Assembly: GCF_042686125.1 (NCBI RefSeq)
Contig: NZ_JBHUOV010000001.1
Span: 868,001 to 932,000, forward strand
Direction: 5' to 3'
Source of the DNA: Oceanihabitans iliipiscarium
Lineage (GTDB): Bacteria; Bacteroidota; Bacteroidia; Flavobacteriales; Flavobacteriaceae
Length of the DNA stretch: 64,000 nucleotides
The position numbers were made by a program, and so were the translations under genes. Positions 8,391 to 16,039 of this stretch are shown here, piece after piece; the stretch's first letter is position 1, and the number at the start of each line of letters is the position of its first letter. Below the pieces are notes generated by a model. It had not been told where the DNA came from. It ran no database searches and was given only the letters and a program-made list of their open reading frames with translations.

Positions 8391-8969
8391 ATGAAGCGAT
8401 ATCTAGGTGTAATTTTATTAATTTTATGTTTCTCTTGTGGAAACGATACCACACCTAAGCCTCATGCTTATCTGCGTTTAGATTATCCAGTTCCAGATTA
8501 TGTTAAGACTCATCTAGATTTACCTTTTACTTTTGATAAAAATAAATTAGCGACAAACATTAAAACGCGAAAGCTTCAAGGTGATGTTGATAGTTATGGT
8601 ATTGATGTAGAATATCCAGCATTAAAAGGCACTATTTATTTGACTTATAAAGCAATTAATGGTAGTGAAGAAAAACTGATTAACTATTTACGTGATGCAC
8701 AAAATTTTACTCAAAAACACACCCAAAGAGCAGATGAGATTTCTGAAAGGCCTTATGATAATATAGAACGAAAAGTGTATGGTATGTTCTATGAAGTTGG
8801 TGGTAATGCAGCTTCTCAATCACAATTTTATGTTACAGATAGTACTAACCATTTTTTAACTGGCTCATTATATTTTTATGCAAAACCTAATTACGACTCT
8901 ATACTTCCCGCAGCTAATTATTTGCAAAACGATATTAGACGCTTAATGGAAAGTGTCGCATGGAAATAA
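8391..8969 (+). CDS. gldD: gliding motility lipoprotein GldD
   Basis: A 192-residue lipoprotein with a type II signal (MKRYLGVILLILCFSCGND, lipobox cysteine at 16). The mature part starts PKPHAYLRLDYPVPDY, typical of GldD. GldD is required for gliding motility and for type IX secretion in F. johnsoniae, probably within the envelope-spanning Gld machinery. It is the last gene of mutY-ssb-gldE-gldD and runs straight into a terminator. Confidence 0.93.
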   Translation: MKRYLGVILLILCFSCGNDTTPKPHAYLRLDYPVPDYVKTHLDLPFTFDKNKLATNIKTRKLQGDVDSYGIDVEYPALKGTIYLTYKAINGSEEKLINYLRDAQNFTQKHTQRADEISERPYDNIERKVYGMFYEVGGNAASQSQFYVTDSTNHFLTGSLYFYAKPNYDSILPAANYLQNDIRRLMESVAWK

Positions 8970-9001
8970 AAGAAGGCTTCTCATTGAGAAGCCTTCTTTT
9001 A
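8968..9001. terminator. bidirectional intrinsic terminator
   Basis: A 15-bp stem (8968-8982 with 8986-9000) has loop ATT. It starts within the gldD stop codon and is followed by further T residues. On the minus strand it also ends the heavy-metal-domain lipoprotein gene. Confidence 0.9.
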
Positions 9002-9023
9002 TTATTCTATATAGTTAAAAAAA

Positions 9024-9653
9024 CTAAGCCTTTGCTTTATCAGAGCTACAACATGCTTTTTTACAATCTACAGCACATGCCGTTTTATTATTTAAAGAGG
9101 CATTAGCTTTTTTAGCTTCACACTTCTTTTTACATTCAGCTGTTTTTTCAGCACATTTTTCGCAGTCTTTTTTTGTGCAATCAGGAGAGCACTTTACAGT
9201 ACATTCCTTCATATCTTTACCAGAACAACAAGCCATTTTGCAATCCGCAGTACATGCTTTTTTGGCAGAGAATGACTCAACAGTTTTCATTTCTTTAACG
9301 GTGTAGGTATCTCCAACTTTTTTAACGGTTTCTTCTAAAGTTGTTGTTGTTACTTTAGCATTATCAAACTCTACCATAGCTAATTTGTTGTCATAATCTA
9401 CCTTCGCAGATTTTACACCTTCCATTTTGGCTAATTTCTTTTCAATAGTTTTAGCACATCCAACAGCACAAGTCATACCTTCAATTGTGAACTCCGCTTT
9501 TGCATAAGTTGCATTTGGGTCTAGATCAGCTTTAGCAGTCTCTAAAACAACTTCCGACTCAATAGTTTTAACTTCTGGTTTAGTTTCGTTTTTACAGCTT
9601 AAAGCAGTGCATGCTATTACTGCAACTAATAATAAATTTTTTATTGTTTGCAT
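9024..9653 (-). CDS. heavy-metal-associated (HMA) domain lipoprotein with Cys-rich tail
   Basis: A 209-residue lipoprotein (lipobox cysteine 20 in CTALSC). An HMA ferredoxin-like domain occupies about residues 52-120, with the variant metal site GMTCAVGC (Cys62, Cys66) instead of the usual CxxC. The tail (134-205) is very rich in Cys and Lys. It includes two near-copies of the block CxxDCKxACCS (about 134-144 and 193-203), with CTVKCSPDCTKKDCEKC between them. It is likely a periplasm-facing metal-binding protein. HMA lipoproteins often handle copper, but the metal here is unknown. It is a single-gene unit, convergent with gldD. Confidence 0.8.
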   Translation of the reverse strand: MQTIKNLLLVAVIACTALSCKNETKPEVKTIESEVVLETAKADLDPNATYAKAEFTIEGMTCAVGCAKTIEKKLAKMEGVKSAKVDYDNKLAMVEFDNAKVTTTTLEETVKKVGDTYTVKEMKTVESFSAKKACTADCKMACCSGKDMKECTVKCSPDCTKKDCEKCAEKTAECKKKCEAKKANASLNNKTACAVDCKKACCSSDKAKA

Positions 9654-9752
9654 GATATAAATTTTTGTTATTCAATTGTTTGCAAATCTAATAATTATTT
9701 GACGTTAATTGTGTAAAAAAGTATCACTTTTGTGCTATTAAACAAGTTATAT

Positions 9753-10628
9753 ATGTTTGCAGTTAACAAAAAATGGGTTTATTTAATCATTTTGTCAGTT
9801 ATTTGGGGCACTTCTTTTATACTTATAAAAAAGGCGTTAATTGGCTTAAGTCCATATCAATTAGGTGCTTTGCGGACTATAATTACAGGTTTGTTTCTAT
9901 TTATTGCTGGCTATAATAGTATTAAATCTTTAAAAAAATCGGATTGGAAATGGGTTGCTATTTCTGGTTTTTTAGGGTCTTTTATTCCTGCTTTTTTATT
10001 CGCTATCGCAGAAACTGAAATTGACAGCGCTGTTGCTTCTATATTAAATTCATTAGTGCCTTTAAATACGATATTAATGGGTTTTGCCGTATTTAAAATA
10101 GCTTCAACCAAAAGGCAGGTGCTTGGTGTTATTATTGGTTTTATAGGAACTGTAATATTAATTTTTAAAGGTGCTGAGTTAAATCCAGAACAGAATTATT
10201 TATATGCTGGATATGTTATTATATCTACTTTAATGTATGCAGCTAATGTGAATATTATTAAACGTTATCTGCAAGACGTTAAACCGCTAGCTATAGCAAC
10301 AGGAAATTACGTTGTTATTATCCTTCCTGCAATAGTCGTATTATTGTTTACTGGCTTTTTTGATCAAGCGACATTGACTAAACCCGAATTAACAACATCT
10401 ATAGTCTATGTTATAATTTTGTCTTTTTTTGGAACAGCTTTAGCCAAAGTATTATTTAATAAGTTGGTACAAATGTCTACGCCAGTTTTTGCTTCATCTG
10501 TAACTTATTTAATGCCTATTGTAGCTCTAACTTGGGGTATTTTGGATGGGGAGGGTTTTAGTCTCTTACAAGCTTTTGCATCTGGTATTATTTTAATAGG
10601 TGTTTATTTATCCCAAAGGCGTGTATAA
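9753..10628 (+). CDS. EamA/DMT superfamily permease
   Basis: About 291 residues, with ten predicted membrane helices in two EamA repeats. The first begins WVYLIILSVIWGTSFILIKKAL and the second YAGYVIISTLMYAANVNIIK. The family exports or imports small metabolites; the substrate cannot be told. The reading frame could start at GTG 9732, but the ATG at 9753 gives a conventional N-terminus close to the first helix, so I prefer it. It stands alone, with a terminator immediately behind it. Confidence 0.88.
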   Translation: MFAVNKKWVYLIILSVIWGTSFILIKKALIGLSPYQLGALRTIITGLFLFIAGYNSIKSLKKSDWKWVAISGFLGSFIPAFLFAIAETEIDSAVASILNSLVPLNTILMGFAVFKIASTKRQVLGVIIGFIGTVILIFKGAELNPEQNYLYAGYVIISTLMYAANVNIIKRYLQDVKPLAIATGNYVVIILPAIVVLLFTGFFDQATLTKPELTTSIVYVIILSFFGTALAKVLFNKLVQMSTPVFASSVTYLMPIVALTWGILDGEGFSLLQAFASGIILIGVYLSQRRV

Positions 10629-10629
10629 A

Positions 10630-10656
10630 AAAACCACGCTTATCAAGCGTGGTTTT
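10630..10656. terminator. bidirectional intrinsic terminator
   Basis: A 12-bp stem AAAACCACGCTT/AAGCGTGGTTTT (10630-10641 with 10645-10656) lies between the convergent DMT permease and M16 peptidase genes. Confidence 0.88.
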
Positions 10657-10676
10657 AATTTTTCATTTAGATTTCT

Positions 10677-12740
10677 TTAGTCAAAATCAGCATCAGTAAC
10701 ACCTTCGTTTACTTTAATTTCTTTAACTAAGAAATCAAATTTACGAGGGCCCATAGTTTGGCTAATTTTAAATGGAAATTTCACACCAGAAATTTCTTGA
10801 TAATCTGAAAAGAATATTGAAGAAGTACCCATTTCAGTAGCTTTTTCTTCTTTAATTTTTAATCCAGTGTCAACACTATAAAAATTAGTTTGCTCTTCAG
10901 AAACTTTAACTCGATATGCTTTTTCGCCATCAACATCTTCAATTTTTTCTAAAGTTACACCACCATTTAAGTAGTTTACTTCTGGGAAAGGAGAGCTATC
11001 TAATTGTGCTTTAGTAACATCTTCAGGACTCATATCAGTACGTTGTCCTTGCATTACTACGTAGCCAGCTTCACCATCTACAACTTTTTTCATCATTGAC
11101 TGTCCCATTGCAGTAACTTCTTGCGCGAATTGATTTTTAGATGTTTTTTTCATTTCTAAATTCATCATCATGCCTGGTTGTAATTCAGCTTCAGCAGTAA
11201 TAAGTACAGAATTTACATTCGTAAGGTTCCCTTTTCCGCCAATAGCATCAATATACTTGTTTAATACAGCATTAACATCTATATCACTAGGCATTTCAAT
11301 AGTATAGTTAGGCTTTTCAACTGGTTTGGCGTAAGTGTCGAAATATTTAACAGGAACTTTTTTTCCTTCAAAAGTAACTTTCTCTAGGTTTTCTAAAACT
11401 TCACTTCCTTTACCAACGACAACAATTCTAGCATTTTCTGGCTTGAAATAGGTGTTAGCTACACGATTAACATCTTCTGCTGTAACCGCATTAATTTTTT
11501 GCAAATAAGTTGTATAAAAATCTTTTGGTAAATCATTTAATTTGATGTTTAGAGCATAGCGTGCAATAGTTTGTGGATTTTCAAGCGCTAAAACAAAATC
11601 ACCAACATATTTAGCTTTAGCATTTGCTAATGCTTCAGCAGAGACAGGTTCGGTTTTAATACGCTTAATCTCTTTTAATGTTTGAACTACAGCACTATCA
11701 GTTACAGCGTTACGAACTGAAGCTCCAGCTCTAAAACGCGCTACATATTTGTCAGCTCCAACACTTGAACGTGCACCATAAGTATAGCCATGTTCTTCAC
11801 GAAGATTCATATTTAAGTAGCTATTAAATCCACCACCTAAAATCTTATTTGCAATTAAGACCGAATGATAATCTGCATCGCTCATTTTTAAATCAACATT
11901 ATTAGTAAGCGAGATATTAGATTGTACGGCATTAGGCATATCTATAAAATTGATTTGCGCGTAGTTTACATTAGGCATTGCTTCAGGAACAGTGCTTACG
12001 ATATCTATATTGCTTTTCCAGTTGCTGAAATGTTTTGTGATTTGTCTTTCAACATCCATAAATTCAACATCACCAACAACCACTAAATAAGCGTTAGTTG
12101 GACTGAAATATTTTTGATAGAAAGCGTTCACATTTTCTAATGTAACTTTGCTCACAGATTCCTCTGTCACAAATTCACCATAAGGATGGTGAGTACCATA
12201 AGCTAAAGCACTACCAACACGTCCAGCTACAGCGTCTACACTTTTCTTGTTCGATTTTATACCTTCAATAGACTTGTCTTTTTCTTTTTGAAATTCTTCT
12301 TCGGTTAGTAAAGGATTAATGACTGCATCTGCCATAAGTTCTAATATTCTATCAGAATATTTAGACAATGAGCTAGCAAATCCACCTCTATAGCTAAAGT
12401 TCATTCTAGCACCAAGAAAGTCTATTTCTTCATTAAAAGCATCTTTAGGAATATTTGTCGTTCCGTTTCCTAACATGCTTCCTAATAAGCCAGAAACTCC
12501 AGCGATATCTCCTTCGAGCATAGGCTTATTGTCAATAGTTAAACTATAAGATACACGAGGTAATTTATGGTTTTCAACAACAAGCACTTTTAATCCGTTT
12601 GGTAATTCGAATTCGCCAGGAACTTCTAAAGAAATTTTAGGAGCAGGTCCTGGTTTTGGTTGTTTAGATCTATCAATTTGTGCGTTTACGCCAACAGATA
12701 CTAAAAACAAGGTTAATAATGTAAATATTTTAGTTTTCAT
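10677..12740 (-). CDS. M16 family peptidase-like protein, catalytic motif lost (non-catalytic partner)
   Basis: A 687-residue exported protein. After the signal peptide (ends near NAQ) come two M16 halves (about 35-470). Where an active enzyme has HxxEH, this one has LLGSMLGNGTTNIP, so the zinc ligands are gone. The R/Y pair of the second half is present in EEHGYTYGARSSVG. A C-terminal domain of about 190 residues (500-687) resembles an outer-membrane lipoprotein-carrier-like beta fold. It sits 22 bases downstream of an active M16 gene. In many bacteria such active/inactive pairs form one heterodimeric protease. Confidence 0.85.
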   Translation of the reverse strand: MKTKIFTLLTLFLVSVGVNAQIDRSKQPKPGPAPKISLEVPGEFELPNGLKVLVVENHKLPRVSYSLTIDNKPMLEGDIAGVSGLLGSMLGNGTTNIPKDAFNEEIDFLGARMNFSYRGGFASSLSKYSDRILELMADAVINPLLTEEEFQKEKDKSIEGIKSNKKSVDAVAGRVGSALAYGTHHPYGEFVTEESVSKVTLENVNAFYQKYFSPTNAYLVVVGDVEFMDVERQITKHFSNWKSNIDIVSTVPEAMPNVNYAQINFIDMPNAVQSNISLTNNVDLKMSDADYHSVLIANKILGGGFNSYLNMNLREEHGYTYGARSSVGADKYVARFRAGASVRNAVTDSAVVQTLKEIKRIKTEPVSAEALANAKAKYVGDFVLALENPQTIARYALNIKLNDLPKDFYTTYLQKINAVTAEDVNRVANTYFKPENARIVVVGKGSEVLENLEKVTFEGKKVPVKYFDTYAKPVEKPNYTIEMPSDIDVNAVLNKYIDAIGGKGNLTNVNSVLITAEAELQPGMMMNLEMKKTSKNQFAQEVTAMGQSMMKKVVDGEAGYVVMQGQRTDMSPEDVTKAQLDSSPFPEVNYLNGGVTLEKIEDVDGEKAYRVKVSEEQTNFYSVDTGLKIKEEKATEMGTSSIFFSDYQEISGVKFPFKISQTMGPRKFDFLVKEIKVNEGVTDADFD

Positions 12741-12762
12741 TTGTTCTATTATATTTTTAATT

Positions 12763-14088
12763 TTATTGGTCTTCTTTTTTATCCTCTGGTAAGTATTCCA
12801 TAACTAAACGCTGATTAGGATTTAGATATTTTTTTGCAACCGCTTGAATATCTTCTCTAGTAATAGATCTATATATATCAATTTCCTTATTAACTAAATC
12901 TGTATTCCCATAAAGCATGTAATATCTTGCTAAAGAGTTAGCAATTCCAGAAACACTAGAGTTAGAATTTACAAATTGGTTTTCGAATTTGTTTTGAAGT
13001 TTTTGATAGTCTTTTTCAGAAATTAATTCATTTTGAACTTTTAAAATTTCCTCATCAATTTCTTTAATTAAATCTTCAAGTTTTACATCTCCAAGAGGTA
13101 AACCAAATAGAATATAAGTGCCATAATCTTCTTGGCTATTATTGAAAGCACCTGTTTGTAGAGCCATTTTCTTTTCATCAACAAGCTTCTTGTATAGCTT
13201 TGAAGATTTTCCATCACTTAAATAAGTAGATAACATATCTAAAACATAAGCATCTCTATCTTTCATTGAAGGTGTTCTATAAGCAGCAACTATGGCAGGA
13301 ATTTGAATATTTGGATCGTAAGCCTTAGCTCTAATCTCTTCAGTTATAGGGTCTTCTTTCGGGAAGTTTCTTACAATATCTGCGCCTCGAGGAATAGGTC
13401 CAAAATAATCTTGAATCATTTTTTTAACTGCAGGAACATCAATATCTCCAGCTACTACTAAAACGGCATTATTTGGCACATAGAATTTCTTGTTAAAAGC
13501 TTGAAACTCTTCTAAAGTAGCAGCATCTAAATGAGCCATTTCACCAATAGTAGTCCATCTGTAAGGGTGTTTTTTAAACATGTTTTTCTTTACATTTTCA
13601 AAAAATCTACCATAAGGAGAGTTGTCTACACGCAAGCGTTTTTCTTCTTTAACAACTTCATTTTGGGTGTCAACACCAATTTGGTTAATAATAGGATGTA
13701 ATAAACGTTCAGACTCCATCCAAAGGCCAAGTTCAACACTATTAGATGGGAATACTTCATAATAATATGTTCTGTCGTCTGTGGTATTCGCATTATTACT
13801 TCCTCCATTAGAGCTTACAATGGTAAACCATTCTCCACGAGGAATATTTTCAGTACCTTCAAATAAAAGGTGCTCAAAAAAGTGTGCAAAACCAGTACGT
13901 TCTGGGTTTTCATCCTTAGCACCTACATGGTACATAACAGAAGTTGTTACTACAGGAGCCGAATTGTCTTGATGTAAGATAACATGCATGCCGTTATCTA
14001 AATCGTACTCTTCATACTTAACCTCTTGAGCTGTAACTGAAAAACCAGCTAGAAATAAAGAAGCTAAAGCTAAAATGCTTTTTTTCAT
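12763..14088 (-). CDS. M16 family zinc metallopeptidase, catalytic subunit
   Basis: A 441-residue exported peptidase (signal peptide about 1-20, ending SVTAQ). The inverted zinc motif HFFEH (His69, Glu72, His73) is intact, with the downstream glutamate in QNEVVKEEKR. Two M16 domains span about 25-230 and 240-435. Its likely role is degradation of peptides in the periplasm. It is the first gene of a two-gene operon with the non-catalytic M16 partner. The start ATG at 14088 gives a clean signal peptide. Confidence 0.92.
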   Translation of the reverse strand: MKKSILALASLFLAGFSVTAQEVKYEEYDLDNGMHVILHQDNSAPVVTTSVMYHVGAKDENPERTGFAHFFEHLLFEGTENIPRGEWFTIVSSNGGSNNANTTDDRTYYYEVFPSNSVELGLWMESERLLHPIINQIGVDTQNEVVKEEKRLRVDNSPYGRFFENVKKNMFKKHPYRWTTIGEMAHLDAATLEEFQAFNKKFYVPNNAVLVVAGDIDVPAVKKMIQDYFGPIPRGADIVRNFPKEDPITEEIRAKAYDPNIQIPAIVAAYRTPSMKDRDAYVLDMLSTYLSDGKSSKLYKKLVDEKKMALQTGAFNNSQEDYGTYILFGLPLGDVKLEDLIKEIDEEILKVQNELISEKDYQKLQNKFENQFVNSNSSVSGIANSLARYYMLYGNTDLVNKEIDIYRSITREDIQAVAKKYLNPNQRLVMEYLPEDKKEDQ

Positions 14089-14276
14089 TGTGTATTTAGT
14101 TTATATAGTTTGAAATAAATATGTCTATAACTTATTAGAAATGTTACAGGTTTTCAAAAGTAATAAATCAATAGGTCTTTATTGTTAACAATATCAAAAA
14201 AAGTTAGGCTAAAAATTATTTTAAATGACAAATTTTCACGAAATTGAAGAAAGATAACCATAAAAGCTTTTTTGAT

Positions 14277-14732
14277 ATGAACTCTTCTGCATCTGTAGCG
14301 ATTAAATATGGCATACTTACTACGATAGGACTCATTGCCTATTTTTTAATCATTAAATTATTAGATTTACACACTAACCCATGGTTTAGGCTATTAAATG
14401 GTTTAGTAATGGCTTGTGGGATTTACATAGCGATAAAGCGTTATAAGCTTATCTCTGGAACAACCTTTAACTATATTAATGGTTTTAAAGTTGGGTTACT
14501 AACAGGTTTTTTAGCCACTTTTATTTTTGCGCTTTTCATGGGTATTTATATGTTTCACTTGGATACTGCATTTATGAATGCTTTGTTAAAAGATTGGTTT
14601 CAAGATATGAGTTACGGTGGCGGTATTTTAATATTTGTAATCCTAATAGAAGGCATGGCATCTACTGCTATTTTGTCTCTTACATTTATGCAAGTTTTTA
14701 AAAACAATGCAAAAATTAGTCAAAATTCATAA
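14277..14732 (+). CDS. DUF4199 family membrane protein
   Basis: About 151 residues with four predicted membrane helices, matching the DUF4199 family of Bacteroidota (SVAIKYGILTTIGLIAYFLI, then a second hairpin around GFKVGLLTGFLATFIFALFM, then a final helix). No biochemical role is known. The frame is open upstream to a TTG at 14244, which would add 11 polar residues; the ATG at 14277 is the simpler start. It is divergent from the M16 operon and precedes rplU. Confidence 0.8.
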   Translation: MNSSASVAIKYGILTTIGLIAYFLIIKLLDLHTNPWFRLLNGLVMACGIYIAIKRYKLISGTTFNYINGFKVGLLTGFLATFIFALFMGIYMFHLDTAFMNALLKDWFQDMSYGGGILIFVILIEGMASTAILSLTFMQVFKNNAKISQNS

Positions 14733-14736
14733 AACG

Positions 14737-14767
14737 TTTGTAGTTTAATTAATTAGCAGTATATTTG
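14737..14767 (+). promoter_or_regulatory. promoter of rplU-rpmA
   Basis: TTTG (14737-14740), a 19-base spacer and TATATTTG (14760-14767) match the Bacteroidota promoter exactly. The rplU start is 43 bases downstream. Confidence 0.85.
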
Positions 14768-14809
14768 CACTCATTTTTTGAACAAATTAATTAATAAAAA
14801 CGTTACGCT

Positions 14810-15493
14810 ATGTACGCAATTGTAGAGATAGCAGGGCATCAATTTAAAGTTGAAAAAGACCAAAAGGTTTTTGTTAACCGTTTACAAACTGAAGAAGGTA
14901 AGAAAGTTTCTTTCGATAATGTTCTTTTAGTTGCAGATGGTGACAAAGTAACTGTAGGCGCCCCAGCTATAGGCGGAGCACAAGTAAGTGCAAAAGTCTT
15001 AAAGCACCTTCAAGGTGATAAAGTTATAGTCTTCAAAAAGAAAAGAAGAAAAGGTTACCGTGTAAAAAATGGACACAGACAAGCCTTATCGGAAATTGTA
15101 ATTGAAAGCATTGTAGCTTCAGGAGCTAAGCCAGCTAAAACTGAAAAAGCTGCTCCAGTAAAAAAAGAAACTAAAAAAGCTGAACCAAAAGCAGAAGTGA
15201 AAGCTGCTGCACCTAAAGCTAAGCCAGCTGCTAAAAAAGCAACAGCTAAAGCAGATGATTTGAAAAAGATCGAAGGTATTGGTCCAAAAATCGCATCTAC
15301 TTTAGTAGAGGCAGGAATCTCAACGTTTGCAGATTTGGCTAAAACAAAGGCCGAAAAAATCTCTGAGATTATAGCTGATGTTCGTGGTAATCATGTTACA
15401 GACACTTGGCCAGCACAAGCTAAATTAGCTGCAGATGGTAAGTGGGACGAGCTTAAAAAATGGCAAGACGAATTAGATGGTGGAAAAGCTTAA
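14810..15493 (+). CDS. rplU: 50S ribosomal protein L21 with C-terminal helix-hairpin-helix extension
   Basis: A 227-residue form of bL21; the family norm is about 103. Residues 1-104 are L21 (YAIVEIAGHQFKVEKDQKVF, GDKVIVFKKKRRKGYRVKNG). Residues 105-148 are a Lys/Ala/Pro linker of eukaryotic-histone-like composition. Residues 149-227 carry a helix-hairpin-helix domain (LKKIEGIGPKIASTLVEAGI) followed by a Trp-containing helical end. Extended L21 proteins are known from Bacteroidota annotations; the purpose of the extension is not. It forms an operon with rpmA. Confidence 0.93.
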   Translation: MYAIVEIAGHQFKVEKDQKVFVNRLQTEEGKKVSFDNVLLVADGDKVTVGAPAIGGAQVSAKVLKHLQGDKVIVFKKKRRKGYRVKNGHRQALSEIVIESIVASGAKPAKTEKAAPVKKETKKAEPKAEVKAAAPKAKPAAKKATAKADDLKKIEGIGPKIASTLVEAGISTFADLAKTKAEKISEIIADVRGNHVTDTWPAQAKLAADGKWDELKKWQDELDGGKA

Positions 15494-15535
15494 TTGCTAA
15501 CTACACTAAGTTTAACAATATAAAACCTTAAGACA

Positions 15536-15796
15536 ATGGCTCATAAAAAAGGAGTTGGTAGTTCTAAAAATGGTAGAGAATCAGAATCGAAACGCTTAGG
15601 TGTTAAGATATTTGGTGGACAAGCTGCTATTGCAGGGAACATTATCCTAAGACAACGTGGTAATACACATCATCCAGGTGAAAATGTATACCAAGGAAAA
15701 GATCATACTTTACACGCTAAAGTAGATGGATTAGTAAAATTCACAAAGAAAAAAGACAATAAGTCTTACGTTTCTATTGAGCCTTTTGAGGCTTAG
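15536..15796 (+). CDS. rpmA: 50S ribosomal protein L27
   Basis: An 86-residue bL27 starting MAHKKGVGSSKNGRESESKR, with the conserved GNIILRQRGNTHHPGENV. The N-terminus reaches the peptidyl-transferase centre in the ribosome. It has no cleavable N-terminal extension of the Firmicutes type. It follows rplU by 42 bases and ends at a terminator. Confidence 0.97.
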   Translation: MAHKKGVGSSKNGRESESKRLGVKIFGGQAAIAGNIILRQRGNTHHPGENVYQGKDHTLHAKVDGLVKFTKKKDNKSYVSIEPFEA

Positions 15797-15818
15797 GAAT
15801 TTTAACCTAAAGATTTCT

Positions 15819-15860
15819 AAACACCTTTACTTCTACCTATAGGAAGTAAAGGTGTTTTTT
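15819..15860 (+). terminator. intrinsic terminator of rplU-rpmA
   Basis: A 15-bp stem (15819-15833 with 15843-15857, AAACACC.../...GGTGTTT) is followed by a T tract. Confidence 0.9.
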
Positions 15861-15877
15861 TATGCCAAAAATTTATG

Positions 15878-15893
15878 ATTTTGTCGACAAAAT
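15878..15893. repeat. 16-bp perfect palindrome upstream of the catabolic locus
   Basis: ATTTTGTC/GACAAAAT at 15878-15885 and 15886-15893 forms a perfect, gap-free palindrome in the 5' region of the symporter gene. Its length and symmetry suit a dimeric repressor or activator site; no cognate regulator is visible nearby. Confidence 0.5.
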
Positions 15894-15972
15894 AAAGTCA
15901 CACCAATAATTTTATTATATATTGAAAGTATTATGGAAGATTTTAATTATTTAAATTGAAAAAGTCACACCA
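15894..15972 (+). repeat. 12-bp direct repeat pair upstream of the catabolic locus
   Basis: AAAGTCACACCA occurs at 15894-15905, directly after the palindrome, and again at 15961-15972, 67 bases apart start to start. The rest of the 15861-16039 intergenic region holds no gene and no clear TAnnTTTG box. The repeats are candidate regulator sites. Confidence 0.5.
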
Positions 15973-16039
15973 TTGAAAAAGTAGATATTTAAGATCAAAA
16001 TAATATAAAGCTGGTTATTTGTTTTAAAGAAGAATCAAA

